DNA from: Lactobacillus colini
GTDB taxonomy: Bacteria; Bacillota; Bacilli; Lactobacillales; Lactobacillaceae
Reading direction: 5' to 3'
DNA: 64,000 nucleotides
Assembly: GCF_017874575.1 (NCBI RefSeq)
Contig: NZ_JAGGLU010000003.1
Location: 124,001 to 188,000, forward strand
This document shows, in pieces, positions 47,395-56,304 of this stretch (its first letter is position 1; each line of letters begins with the position of its first letter). The notes under the pieces were generated by a model, which saw only the letters and a program-made list of their open reading frames with translations, had not been told where the DNA came from and made no database searches. The position numbers and the translations under genes are program-made.

Positions 47395-48270
47395 ATGGCT
47401 GATCAAAAGAAACAACTTTTAATTGTAACTGGCATGAGTGGTGCAGGTAAGACAGTTGCTATTAAGTCATTAGAGGATATGGGTTATCTAGTTGTAGATA
47501 ACTTACCACCAGAATTACTTGGAAGTTTTTGGGAATTAATTAATAATTCCGATGATTTTACTAAGGCTGCTGTGGTAATTGATTTAAGGGTCAAAAGCTT
47601 TTATAAAGATTTAGTCGATGAAATCAATTCACTAGAAGATAGTCAAAATGTTCAGTCAACTATTGTCTTTTTGGATGCATCTGATGATGCGCTAGTTTCT
47701 CGTTATAAAGAAACTAGGCGACTGCCCCCTTTGGCTAATAAGGGTAGATTGCTTGATGGCATCCAACAGGAAAGAGCAATTTTAGGTGGGGTAAAGAATA
47801 TAGCTAATATCATAATTGATACTTCTAATCTCTCTACTAAAGAATTGAAGAAAAAGTTGATAGATAAGTTTAGTGAAAATCATGCGCCCCGTTTTTCAAT
47901 AGAAGTAATGAGCTTTGGATTCAAGTATGGTATTCCGATTGATGCGGATATTGTAATGGATGTGCGTTTCTTACCTAATCCATTTTATATTCCGCAACTA
48001 AAGCCATTTACAGGCTTAGACCGTAAGGTATTCGATTATGTTATGGAAAAAGATGAGACTAAGCTGTTTTACTCTAAGCTTTTAGACATGCTTAAAGTTG
48101 CTATTCCTGGTTACATTCGAGAAGGTAAAGAAAAATTAACGATTGCAATTGGTTGTACTGGTGGACAGCATCGAAGTGTATCAATTGCACGTCAATTAGC
48201 GACTGACCTGTCTAAGAAGTATCCAGTAGATATTTCTCATCGGGAAATTAGTCGTTATATTCGTAAATAG
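47395..48270 (+). CDS. rapZ: RNase adapter/nucleotide-binding protein RapZ (YvcJ)
   Basis: P-loop nucleotide-binding protein, 291 residues from the ATG at 47395 behind AAGGAGG; an in-frame start at 47368 falls in the promoter. Walker [10 protein letters not shown] is at 12-20, and the C-terminal domain contains [10 protein letters not shown]. In E. coli RapZ controls GlmZ small RNA decay, while in B. subtilis YvcJ affects competence. It leads the conserved Firmicutes trio rapZ-yvcK-whiA. Confidence 0.94.
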   Translation: MADQKKQLLIVTGMSGAGKTVAIKSLEDMGYLVVDNLPPELLGSFWELINNSDDFTKAAVVIDLRVKSFYKDLVDEINSLEDSQNVQSTIVFLDASDDALVSRYKETRRLPPLANKGRLLDGIQQERAILGGVKNIANIIIDTSNLSTKELKKKLIDKFSENHAPRFSIEVMSFGFKYGIPIDADIVMDVRFLPNPFYIPQLKPFTGLDRKVFDYVMEKDETKLFYSKLLDMLKVAIPGYIREGKEKLTIAIGCTGGQHRSVSIARQLATDLSKKYPVDISHREISRYIRK

Positions 48271-48283
48271 GAAGGGAGAATTT

Positions 48284-49318
48284 ATGGCCTACGGAGAAAG
48301 TCGCATTGTGCGAGTGATTAAAGGTCGCCGCCCTAAGATTGCCGTGATTGGCGGGGGAACTGGGCTACCAGTTATTTTAAATGCATTAAAAGAACAAAAT
48401 GCCGAAATAACTGCTATTGTGACTGTCGCCGATGATGGTGGCTCATCGGGTGTAATTAGGGACTATATTAACGTAGTTCCGCCAGGTGATATTAGAAACG
48501 TTATTGTATCACTTTCAGATATTCCTAAGCAGGAGAAGGATATTTTTCAATATCGTTTTAATTCTAAGGATTCATTTTTTGCAGGTCATGCAATTGGTAA
48601 TTTGATTATTGCTGCTTTAGATGAAATGAAGGGAAATATTTTTGATGCTGTTCAATCTTTATCAAAGATGATGAAGGTTGACGGTCATATTTTCCCTGCT
48701 TCTAATGAGCCTTTGACCTTAAATGCAGAATTTATGGACGGTACGATTGAATCTGGTGAAACAGAAATTACTTCTAAAAATAAGCAAATTAAGCGCGTCT
48801 GGGTAACCGATAGTGATTCGGATGCAGAACCTAAGGCGGTGTTACCAGTCTTGGCAGCAATTATGCAAGCTGATGCTGTTGTATTGGGGCCGGGAAGTTT
48901 ATTTACTTCGATTTTACCTAACTTAATGATCTCTAACCTAGGTGAAGCTGTTCGCAAGACCAAGGCCGAAGTTATCTATATCTGTAATATTATGACCCAA
49001 CGTGGTGAAACTGATAACTTTACCGCTGCAGACCATGTTAGAGTTATTAATAATCACTTAGGTGGCCACTATATTGATACCGCCTTGGTCAATGGGGCTA
49101 AGATTGATATGGATAAGTTCCATCCTGAGGATTATGATGAATACCTTGTCCCAGTAAGAAGCGATTTTGAAGGCTTGAGAAAGCAAGACTGTCGAGTAAT
49201 TACTGATGACTTTATCGATCAGCGTAGTGGATTAGTCTTTCATGATGGACGCAAAGTTGCTAAAGAGATCTTGAATATTGCTTTTGAAGCTTATGCTCGT
49301 CGTCGACAGGAGGGCTAA
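48284..49318 (+). CDS. yvcK: YvcK/CofD-like gluconeogenesis and morphogenesis factor
   Basis: UDP-sugar-binding Rossmann protein of the CofD-like family, 344 residues. The nucleotide-binding loop [10 protein letters not shown] is at 21-30, followed by ADDGGSSG and PPGDIRN. In B. subtilis it is needed for cell shape on gluconeogenic substrates and binds UDP-GlcNAc. It starts 13 bp after rapZ behind GGAAGGGAG and ends 2 bp before whiA. Confidence 0.94.
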   Translation: MAYGESRIVRVIKGRRPKIAVIGGGTGLPVILNALKEQNAEITAIVTVADDGGSSGVIRDYINVVPPGDIRNVIVSLSDIPKQEKDIFQYRFNSKDSFFAGHAIGNLIIAALDEMKGNIFDAVQSLSKMMKVDGHIFPASNEPLTLNAEFMDGTIESGETEITSKNKQIKRVWVTDSDSDAEPKAVLPVLAAIMQADAVVLGPGSLFTSILPNLMISNLGEAVRKTKAEVIYICNIMTQRGETDNFTAADHVRVINNHLGGHYIDTALVNGAKIDMDKFHPEDYDEYLVPVRSDFEGLRKQDCRVITDDFIDQRSGLVFHDGRKVAKEILNIAFEAYARRRQEG

Positions 49319-49320
49319 TA

Positions 49321-50262
49321 TTGGTATCATACGCAAGTGATGTAAAGAAGGAGCTAACTAGTTTGCCAGTGCATCCAGAGCATGCTAAGGCTGAGTTAGC
49401 TGCTTTTTTGCGAATGAATGGTGTTTTAAGTTTACGTGATCGGCAATTTAGCCTAGATATTACTACTGAAAATCCTGCTATTGCTAGGCGAATTTTTTCT
49501 CTAATTAAGACGGCTTATGATATTGAGCCGTTATTAATAGTCTCAAAAAAGATGAAGCTAAAAAAGAACTATCAATACTTAGTTCGACTTAAAAAGAATG
49601 TTTATGAAATATTAGAAGATCTAGATGTCTTCAATAAGGAGAAGGGCTTCATAACTGGTATTCCTGATAAGATCATGAACTCTGATCAGAGAGCAATGTC
49701 ATATTTACGAGGTGCTTTTTTAGCAGCAGGCAGTGTTAATAATCCTGAAACTAGTCGTTATCATTTAGAAATCTATTCTCTTTATCAAAACCATAACGAT
49801 GAATTAGCTGAGTTGATGAATAAGTATTTTTATTTAAATGCTAAAAAAACTAAACGACGCAATGGCTATATTGTCTACTTAAAAGAAGCAGAGAAGATTG
49901 GTGATTTTTTACATATTGTTGGGGCTGTCAATGCAATGCTTTCGTTTGAAGATTTAAGAATTATGCGTGACATGCGTAACTCTGTCAACCGATTAGTAAA
50001 TTGTGATACAGCTAATCTAAAAAAGACTGCCAATGCAGCAGCCAAACAGGTAGAAGATATTCAGTTGATTGAATCCAATATTGGCCTTGATGATTTGCCT
50101 GAGAAGTTGTCAATTTTGGCGCGCTTTCGTTTAGAAAACCCTGAACTATCTTTAAAAGAAGTAGCTGCAAGGGTTCCGGATGGCCCACTTTCTAAGTCTG
50201 GGGTCAACCACCGTTTTCATAAGATACATGAATTTGCAGAAAAAATCCGAAACAATGAGTAA
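49321..50262 (+). CDS. whiA: DNA-binding protein WhiA
   Basis: A 313-residue protein combining a LAGLIDADG-homing-endonuclease-like N-terminal domain (AELAAFLRMNG, AYLRGAFLAAGSVNNPE) with a C-terminal helix-turn-helix (LSLKEVAARVPDGPLSKSGVNHR-type segment at about 277-300). It affects sporulation in actinomycetes and cell division/chromosome segregation in Firmicutes. The start is TTG, 2 bp after yvcK, behind AGGAGGG. Confidence 0.93.
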   Translation: MVSYASDVKKELTSLPVHPEHAKAELAAFLRMNGVLSLRDRQFSLDITTENPAIARRIFSLIKTAYDIEPLLIVSKKMKLKKNYQYLVRLKKNVYEILEDLDVFNKEKGFITGIPDKIMNSDQRAMSYLRGAFLAAGSVNNPETSRYHLEIYSLYQNHNDELAELMNKYFYLNAKKTKRRNGYIVYLKEAEKIGDFLHIVGAVNAMLSFEDLRIMRDMRNSVNRLVNCDTANLKKTANAAAKQVEDIQLIESNIGLDDLPEKLSILARFRLENPELSLKEVAARVPDGPLSKSGVNHRFHKIHEFAEKIRNNE

Positions 50263-50300
50263 AAAAATAAGAGATGCAAATCTAGCACCTCTTATTTTTT
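50262..50300. terminator. Bidirectional terminator between whiA and clpP
   Basis: A 12 bp AT-rich stem AAAAAATAAGAG/CTCTTATTTTTT has T runs on both strands. It serves the two converging genes. Confidence 0.85.
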
Positions 50301-50307
50301 AACTTTA

Positions 50308-50892
50308 TTATTTTTGCTTGTTAACTAAGATCTCATCGATTAAGCCGTAATCTTTAGCTTCTTGAGCAGTAAGGTAGTTATCACGTTCAGTATCTTGTTG
50401 AATCTTTTCAAGAGATTGACCAGTAGTCTCGTGCAAGATATTGTTCAACTTCTTACGGCTCTTTAAGATTTCTTTAGCGGCAATTTCAATTTCGGTTTGT
50501 TGACCTTGAGCACCACCTAAAGGTTGGTGGATTAACACAGTTGAGTTAGGAAGAGCGAATCGCTTGCCCTTAGTACCGCTGGTTAAGAGAATAGAAGCCA
50601 TTGATGCGGCCATACCAATAGCAATTGTAGAAACATCTGACTTAATAAAGTTCATAGTATCCATAATTGCTAAACCAGAGGTAATAACACCACCAGGTGA
50701 GTTAATGTACAAGGAAATGTCCTTAGTATTGTCTTGAGCATCTAAGAATAAAAGTTGCGCAATAATACTATTTGCCATTTGGTCATTAATTTCACCACTA
50801 AGCATAATAATACGGTCTTTTAATAATCTAGAGTAAATGTCGTAGGCACGTTCACCACGTGCAGTTTGTTCAACAACTGTAGGTACGAGCAT
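50308..50892 (-). CDS. clpP: ATP-dependent Clp protease proteolytic subunit
   Basis: Serine protease of the Clp degradation machine, 194 residues. The catalytic triad has classical numbering: Ser97 in IGMAASMAS, His122 in LIHQPLGG and Asp171. It follows AAGGAGG and lies alone on the minus strand. A heat-shock CIRCE operator and a consensus promoter stand upstream, so it should be controlled by HrcA. No CtsR-type heptad repeat was noticed there. Confidence 0.96.
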   Translation of the reverse strand: MLVPTVVEQTARGERAYDIYSRLLKDRIIMLSGEINDQMANSIIAQLLFLDAQDNTKDISLYINSPGGVITSGLAIMDTMNFIKSDVSTIAIGMAASMASILLTSGTKGKRFALPNSTVLIHQPLGGAQGQQTEIEIAAKEILKSRKKLNNILHETTGQSLEKIQQDTERDNYLTAQEAKDYGLIDEILVNKQK

Positions 50893-50914
50893 TAATCTTA
50901 CCTCCTTATAAAAA

Positions 50915-50941
50915 TTAGCACTCTATAATGCACAGTGCTAA
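50915..50941. promoter_or_regulatory. CIRCE element (HrcA operator) at clpP
   Basis: TTAGCACTC, nine bases, then CAGTGCTAA. This is the CIRCE inverted repeat with a single mismatch (C for G at the first base of the right arm). It overlaps the expected transcription start. Confidence 0.88.
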
Positions 50942-50969
50942 TTAAAACACGTATTAATAAAACTGTCAA
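50941..50969 (-). promoter_or_regulatory. clpP promoter
   Basis: On the minus strand TTGACA, 17 bp and TTTAAT. The CIRCE element begins where the -10 box ends. Confidence 0.7.
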
Positions 50970-51078
50970 ACAAAGAAGCTCAAAAGCCTTTAAAATTTTT
51001 AGGAATCAGTTAGAATAGAACATAGACATTATTAAAACACACAGTGAAAACAATTGATTAATCATAGAGAGGATTATT

Positions 51079-52971
51079 TTGAAAAATAATAAAAACCCAC
51101 ACGCAAGAGTATTAGTTTCATTTGTATCAGCTGCCGCCTTGGGATTAGTTTTGCTTTCTAATCCTGCTAAGGCTGATGAAATTTCATCATCACAAACGCA
51201 AGTTAATACTACTCAAAATAATAGTAATAATAGCACTAATAACAATCAAACAAGCACTAATTCAACTAATACTTCTAGTTCATCATCAACTAAAGATACG
51301 GTCACTGACACTGATCCAGCCAATAAAGATGAAGATAGTGACTTAGTAAATGAGGATGAAGAAGATATTTATACTCATAATTTGAAGTCTGTTCAAGATT
51401 CCGTTGCTAAGTTAGATAAGGCAAATAAGGCAGTTCAAGAAGCAAAAAAAGCAGCTAAAAACACTAAAAAAACTGCTAAATCCAACCAAAAGACTAAAGT
51501 TAATGAGAACTTTAATCGTCACATTACTTTTAAAGCTGTTGTAAAGAGAGCTGGAAATAAGAATTACAATATTTATTCTTCAATCAGCGAAAGCGGTAAG
51601 TTAGGCAAGAAGATTGCTAATGGCCTTGACTATGCTAATAACCACTTAGAATCTACTGAAGTGTACCAAGGAACTAAGTATAGATACTGGCTATTATATG
51701 TTGATGGTGTCCGTACTGGCTGGGTAAATGAACGCTTCTTTGCTCGCAATCAGATTATGGTGCCTAAAGTTGTTAGCTTAGTTAAGAATCCTGATACTAG
51801 CTTTTACACTAGAAATGCTATATCCTATGCAACAGATAAGTATGGTAACGTTGTTGGTAATTGGAATGTCAACGTTTCTACCCAGAATGTAGACACGACT
51901 AATCCAGGTACCAAAAAAGTTACCTACACTGTGGGTAAGGATGCTAAAGCTACCATAACTTTCAAAATTAGAAAAAGTGACAAGGAAGGTATCACTCAAG
52001 CTAATGCAACTGTTATGGCAGGGACTAACAGCCTAAAGAGTTGGAGTAAGCACTTCGGTCATTCGGAAAATTATGTTGACTATACTGCATATGCCCCAGA
52101 AACTGATATCCATACTTACAAAACTAATGGTTTAACCTTTAATACTAAGTACTACCAACCATTGTACTTAAACCAAGAACCTGAATTAGATACACCACAA
52201 GTTAACGCAGTTGGACATATTCCGGAAGGTACTGTCATGAGTGATGGTTGGCTATACACTAGCTTACTTGCTCATAGTAATTCAACTTCTGGTCATATCG
52301 TAGCTTACAATTTGAATAAGTTAACTGATCCATTCGATGCCCAGAAGCTTTCTGAAATGTCTAATAAAGAATTTACCTCTTATGTTAAGAATATGAAGGT
52401 AAGTCCATATGTTTATACTGGTCATGGTCAAGGTATGGGCGCTAGTGACAAGTACATTTATGTTGTTGCTAATGAACATGGACGCTATGATCCATCAGAT
52501 TCTGAAACCCTGCTTCAACTTAACAAAAGTGATTTGACCATCAATAAGATCTGGACATTTAAGGCATGGGTTGGCGATAGTAGCAATCCACGTTACTTCC
52601 ACAATGCGGTAATTGTTGATGATAATACTATGTATGCCTTATACCATAATACTAAGGATAAGACTTATGAGTATTGGATGTTTAAGCGTACAGGATCTAA
52701 CTGGTATCCAACTGAAATTGGTGCAACTGGTGGCAATTTTGTATCTGATAATGCACCTGTGCAAGGATTTACCTATGATTCTAAGCACCAGAACTTCTAC
52801 ATTGCCTTTAATGACTTAATCGTTAAGGTTGGCCGTGATGGTACATACAAGGGTGCTTATACATTTAATACCGGTCGTGAAATTGAAGGGATTTCTGTTT
52901 ACAATAATCGTCTATATTTAAACTTAGCTCAAAGACCTGAATTATTAGAGAGTAGTCCATTAACTGATTAA
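51079..52971 (+). CDS. Secreted GW-module surface protein with unassigned C-terminal domain (copy 1)
   Basis: A 630-residue exported protein starting at TTG behind GAGAGGA. It has a signal peptide with cleavage expected after AKA (residue 32), then a Ser/Asn/Thr-rich linker (35-75), an acidic patch (78-97) and a Lys/Ala-rich helical stretch (103-140). A GW/SH3-type wall-binding module (about 148-225, with GWVNERFF) and an Ig-like strand domain (about 230-300) follow. The last 330 residues (GHIVAYNLNKL, TGHGQGMGASDKYIYVVANE, HNAVIVDDNTMYAL, FNTGREIEGISV) look like repeated beta blades. There is no LPXTG motif, so attachment would be through the GW module to teichoic acid. Copy 2 at 54478 shares this architecture. 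Confidence 0.72.
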   Translation: MKNNKNPHARVLVSFVSAAALGLVLLSNPAKADEISSSQTQVNTTQNNSNNSTNNNQTSTNSTNTSSSSSTKDTVTDTDPANKDEDSDLVNEDEEDIYTHNLKSVQDSVAKLDKANKAVQEAKKAAKNTKKTAKSNQKTKVNENFNRHITFKAVVKRAGNKNYNIYSSISESGKLGKKIANGLDYANNHLESTEVYQGTKYRYWLLYVDGVRTGWVNERFFARNQIMVPKVVSLVKNPDTSFYTRNAISYATDKYGNVVGNWNVNVSTQNVDTTNPGTKKVTYTVGKDAKATITFKIRKSDKEGITQANATVMAGTNSLKSWSKHFGHSENYVDYTAYAPETDIHTYKTNGLTFNTKYYQPLYLNQEPELDTPQVNAVGHIPEGTVMSDGWLYTSLLAHSNSTSGHIVAYNLNKLTDPFDAQKLSEMSNKEFTSYVKNMKVSPYVYTGHGQGMGASDKYIYVVANEHGRYDPSDSETLLQLNKSDLTINKIWTFKAWVGDSSNPRYFHNAVIVDDNTMYALYHNTKDKTYEYWMFKRTGSNWYPTEIGATGGNFVSDNAPVQGFTYDSKHQNFYIAFNDLIVKVGRDGTYKGAYTFNTGREIEGISVYNNRLYLNLAQRPELLESSPLTD

Positions 52972-52991
52972 CCACTGAAAGAGAAGAGGAG

Positions 52992-53016
52992 AAGAGAAGA
53001 TCTTTTTCTCTTTTTT
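52992..53016 (+). terminator. Terminator after surface protein copy 1
   Basis: Stem AAGAGAA/TTCTCTT with a seven-base loop and T6. Confidence 0.65.
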
Positions 53017-53081
53017 ATTTTTTCCAATAAGTGATAAAATCGTATTCATACAAGGTCAATACATTTTAGGTTGAGGATGAG

Positions 53082-53492
53082 ATGAATAGAAGAAAGTTAG
53101 GCGAGCTTATTAGGCAAGAAGCTGTTATTCAATTAATAAAATATGGTGTGATTGGAATTTTAGGCTTAGTTGTAGATTTTGGCGTTTTTACAGTCTTGAG
53201 TGTTTTTTTACACTGGAATGCAGAACTAGCAAATTTTATTTCTTCAACTGCTGGATTAATTAACAATTTCTTTTGGAATAGTTATACTAACTTTAAGGTT
53301 CATGATCACCTAATAAGAAGATTTGTTGAATATTATCTAATAGGTCAGATTACTACCTTATTTACAACAGTTTGCTTATTTATTTTTGTTGAGCAATTAC
53401 ATCAAGATAAGATTATCGTTAAGACTGTGGCTACTTTAGTAGCTACTTTGATTCAATTTGTTGTAAATAAAGTTATCACCTTTAAAAAATAA
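53082..53492 (+). CDS. GtrA family membrane protein
   Basis: A 136-residue protein with four hydrophobic segments, typical of GtrA/GtcA proteins that help move undecaprenyl-linked sugars across the membrane. The conserved-looking segments are LIKYGVIGILGLVVDFGVF and the closing FVVNKVITFKK. It is followed 33 bp later by a GT2 glycosyltransferase, the standard partner. Together they should decorate a surface polymer (teichoic acid or polysaccharide). It has a GAGGATGAG ribosome site. Confidence 0.85.
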   Translation: MNRRKLGELIRQEAVIQLIKYGVIGILGLVVDFGVFTVLSVFLHWNAELANFISSTAGLINNFFWNSYTNFKVHDHLIRRFVEYYLIGQITTLFTTVCLFIFVEQLHQDKIIVKTVATLVATLIQFVVNKVITFKK

Positions 53493-53525
53493 CAAGATTG
53501 GTTTAAAAGATTAAAGAAGTGAATT

Positions 53526-54461
53526 ATGAAAAAACTAACAATTGTCGTACCTTGTTATAACGAAGAAGAATCGATACCTTTATTTTACAAAGCCGTACAA
53601 AAAGTGGTCCTTGAAGGTTTAAAGAGTGTCTTTGTTGAATATTGTTTTGTCAATGATGGTTCAGTTGATCGGACACTAGAAGAACTACGTAGCTTATACC
53701 AGAAGAATCCTGAGCATGTACACTATATTTCGTTTTCTAGAAACTTTGGTAAAGAAGCTGCTCTATATGCAGGATTAGAAGCTGCAACAGGGGATTATGT
53801 AGTTGTTATGGATGTAGACTTACAAGACCCGCCAGAATTTTTACCTAAAATGTACCAGATTTTACAATCGGGAGAATATGATTGCGTGGGCACTCGGCGT
53901 ATCGACCGCGCTGGTGAAGCGAAGGTAAAGTCGTTTTTAAGTGGTGCGTTTTATAAGTTCATCAACAAGATTTCTAAAACTCAAATTGTTCCTGGTGCTC
54001 GTGATTATCGTATGATGACTAGACAGATGGTTGATGCAGTGTTATCTCTGCATGAATATAACCGTTTTTCAAAAGGAATATTTAGTTGGGTAGGCTTTAA
54101 GACTAAGTATTTGGAATATCATAATCGAGAGCGCGTTGCTGGTGAGAGTGATTGGAGCACCTGGCAGCTGTTTAAGTATGCTTTTGATGGTATATCTGAT
54201 TTTTCTGAAGCACCACTGAATTTAGCTGTTTGGTTAGGGATGGTGTCGTTTGTCTTAGCAATTGTTGGATTAATTACAGTTGTTGTACGCCACTTTATCT
54301 ATCCTAATTCGTCTGTCTTTGGCTGGGCTTCGTTAGTATGTATTATTTTATTAATTGGTGGGGTACAATTACTATGTTTGGGTATTATTGGTCGCTATAT
54401 TGGTAAAATATTCTTACAAGTAAAGCATCGCCCTGTTTACTTAATTAAAGAAAAAAGATAA
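53526..54461 (+). CDS. GT2 glycosyltransferase, GtrB/CsbB type
   Basis: A 311-residue inverting glycosyltransferase that probably loads a hexose onto undecaprenyl phosphate. It shows VPCYNEEESIPLF at the N terminus, VNDGSVDRT, the DXD motif Asp96-x-Asp98 in MDVDLQDPPEF, and two C-terminal membrane helices (about 230-255 and 265-290). With the GtrA protein before it this is the CsbB-GtcA pair; the third, GT-C component (YfhO type) is not in the window. The sugar cannot be told. Confidence 0.87.
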   Translation: MKKLTIVVPCYNEEESIPLFYKAVQKVVLEGLKSVFVEYCFVNDGSVDRTLEELRSLYQKNPEHVHYISFSRNFGKEAALYAGLEAATGDYVVVMDVDLQDPPEFLPKMYQILQSGEYDCVGTRRIDRAGEAKVKSFLSGAFYKFINKISKTQIVPGARDYRMMTRQMVDAVLSLHEYNRFSKGIFSWVGFKTKYLEYHNRERVAGESDWSTWQLFKYAFDGISDFSEAPLNLAVWLGMVSFVLAIVGLITVVVRHFIYPNSSVFGWASLVCIILLIGGVQLLCLGIIGRYIGKIFLQVKHRPVYLIKEKR

Positions 54462-54477
54462 TTTTTGAGGAGAAAAA

Positions 54478-55992
54478 ATGAAAAAGTCATTCAAACTTGC
54501 TTTATTGACATTTATTCTATTAGCTAGCGGAATTAGTATTGAAGGTGTTAAAGCTAACTCTGTAAATGCTAAAACTTACTCGAAGGCTGTTACTAAAATT
54601 GCAGGCAGTAAAAATTATTCAATTTATCATAGAGTTTCAAGCAAGGGACCGGCAGGTAAGTTTACATCTACTAAGTATTTTAAATATGGGCAAATACAAT
54701 CCAAAAAATATATTTCAACTAAAAAGGGAACATATTGGGATATTTATGTTGATGGCAGACATGTCGGTTGGGTAAATCAGAATTTCTTTGCTAGAGATAA
54801 AATATCTGTCGCTGGTGACGTGTCATTAGTAAATAATGCTGAATATAGCTTCAATACTAAAGATGCAATTAACTATGTGACTGATAGCAAGGGAACGGCT
54901 ATCGATCTTAATAAAGTTAGTGTGGATCATGCTTATATTAATTCTGGAAAAGCTGGCGTTACTAAAGTAAATTATTCTTACAAAAAAGCCCACGCTTTGG
55001 TAAATGTTACTGTTAGAAATAATCCAGCCGAAGCGGAAAATTTGGCTACTTTGAGTCCACAAAAGGGGTTTAAGCTAGCTACTGGCTGGAAAGGTAGTTC
55101 TAAGGGATCTTCTACTAATTGGAATGCTGTCCATCACTATACTTCAGAAACTCGCCCTAATACTATTAAAGGATCGAATGGCTTAATCTTGAAGACTCGC
55201 TTGTATCAACCACGTTTTGTGAGTTTAAGTTATGGTCAAGCAGCTGATGCGATGGGACAGGTTGGTGTAATTCCAGAAGGTATTACGGTTAACGATAATA
55301 TTTTTGCAGCTTCAATGTATTCAAGTAGCAATGATGATCACGGACATATTGTTTCCTATAACTTGAATCATATTAAGAGTAAGACCGCTGCTCAGAATTT
55401 AACTACGATGAAATGGAGCACTTTTAAGTCTTATGCAAAGCATATTAAGGTAAGCCCATATATTAAGTTAGGACATGGTCAAGCTTTAGGCTCAAGTCAA
55501 GATTATATCTATGTAATGGCTAATAACAATAAGTATTCTAATGGTCCACAATCAGAAGAAATCCTTCAAATTAGAAAAAGTGATATGCAGATCAATAAGA
55601 TTTGGACTTTTAGGATAGCAACTAATCGCTATATCCATAACGCAACCTTCGTGGGAGATAATACCATGTATGCCTTATTCCACAATGGTGCCCATGGCTA
55701 CTATGAATACTGGAAGTTAACTAGAAGTGGCGATGAATGGCATGCTCAAGAAGTAGGCGCTACTCAAGGTAATTTTGTATCTAATTCACCAGTTCAAGGA
55801 TTTGCTTACGGTAATGGTAACTTCTACATCGGATTTAATGACCATATATTTAAGGTATCAGAGAATGGTCAAGCTAAGGCACATTACAAGTTCAATACTC
55901 GTCGTGAACTAGAGGGTATGTCAGTTAATGGTTCGCAGCTCTATGTAGAGTTTGCTCAGAGATCAGAGTTAACAGTTGGCAAGGCCGATTAA
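54478..55992 (+). CDS. Secreted GW-module surface protein with unassigned C-terminal domain (copy 2)
   Basis: A 504-residue exported paralogue of the protein at 51079. The signal peptide is expected to be cut after VKA (residue 26). A GW/SH3-type module spans about 33-108 with GWVNQNFFARD, followed by an Ig-like segment (about 112-180) and the same C-terminal domain (GHIVSYNLNHI, LGHGQALGSSQDYIYVMANN, HNATFVGDNTMYALFHN, FNTRRELEGMSV). It lacks the long Ser/Asn and Lys/Ala-rich N-terminal spacer of copy 1. It starts 16 bp after the glycosyltransferase behind TGAGGAG and is most likely in the same transcript. Confidence 0.72.
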   Translation: MKKSFKLALLTFILLASGISIEGVKANSVNAKTYSKAVTKIAGSKNYSIYHRVSSKGPAGKFTSTKYFKYGQIQSKKYISTKKGTYWDIYVDGRHVGWVNQNFFARDKISVAGDVSLVNNAEYSFNTKDAINYVTDSKGTAIDLNKVSVDHAYINSGKAGVTKVNYSYKKAHALVNVTVRNNPAEAENLATLSPQKGFKLATGWKGSSKGSSTNWNAVHHYTSETRPNTIKGSNGLILKTRLYQPRFVSLSYGQAADAMGQVGVIPEGITVNDNIFAASMYSSSNDDHGHIVSYNLNHIKSKTAAQNLTTMKWSTFKSYAKHIKVSPYIKLGHGQALGSSQDYIYVMANNNKYSNGPQSEEILQIRKSDMQINKIWTFRIATNRYIHNATFVGDNTMYALFHNGAHGYYEYWKLTRSGDEWHAQEVGATQGNFVSNSPVQGFAYGNGNFYIGFNDHIFKVSENGQAKAHYKFNTRRELEGMSVNGSQLYVEFAQRSELTVGKAD

Positions 55993-56015
55993 TTGAATAA
56001 TTATTAATGTAAAAA

Positions 56016-56050
56016 AATCCACTCTAGAGAATTGTTATCTAGAGTGGATT
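56016..56050. terminator. Bidirectional terminator between surface protein copy 2 and tRNA-Arg
   Basis: A perfect 13 bp stem AATCCACTCTAGA/TCTAGAGTGGATT. The minus strand carries T7 after it, good for ending the tRNA transcript; the plus strand has TTTT. Confidence 0.88.
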
Positions 56051-56068
56051 TTCATTTAATGAAGTTTA

Positions 56069-56140
56069 TGACTCCCCTGAGAGTCGAACTCAGATTTTAA
56101 GAACCGGAATCTTACGTGCGATCCATTACACTAAGGAGTC
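56069..56140 (-). tRNA. tRNA-Arg (anticodon CCG)
   Basis: A 72 nt cloverleaf on the minus strand: acceptor GACTCCT/GGGAGTC with one G-T pair, D stem GTGT/GCAC, anticodon stem TAAGA/TCTTA with loop TTCCGGT, and T arm CTGAG-TTCGACT-CTCAG. The discriminator is A. The 3' CCA is not encoded. It reads CGG arginine codons. Confidence 0.95.
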
Positions 56141-56228
56141 AATATACTAATGATTATAACAAATTATTGTGAAAGTACCAAAGAATAATTTCGTCAATAA
56201 AAATAATTATAAAGTTTATTTTTTGATA

Positions 56229-56257
56229 TTGAAAATGTGAAAACGCTTTTGTATAAT
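56229..56257 (+). promoter_or_regulatory. Promoter of the malate/lactate dehydrogenase gene
   Basis: TTGAAA (56229-56234) and consensus TATAAT (56252-56257) with 17 bp between. Confidence 0.72.
56238..56251 (+). promoter_or_regulatory. cre-like site (CcpA) in the dehydrogenase promoter
   Basis: TGAAAACGCTTTTG matches 9 of 11 defined cre positions. It fills the spacer up to the -10 box, so binding would repress. Confidence 0.65.
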
Positions 56258-56304
56258 GCAAATTGTGAGAAGAAGGACAAGTTGTTTTGAATGGAGAAAG
56301 AAAA

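Noticed and set aside
53082-54461. GtrA/GT2 pair as part of a serotype-converting prophage
   Set aside because: No integrase, phage structural gene or att-like repeat was seen on either side; such pairs are also common chromosomal wall-decoration genes.
56069-56140. tRNA-Arg as an integration site for the surface cluster
   Set aside because: I looked for a repeat of the tRNA 3' end near 50950-51080 and found none; no integrase gene is present.
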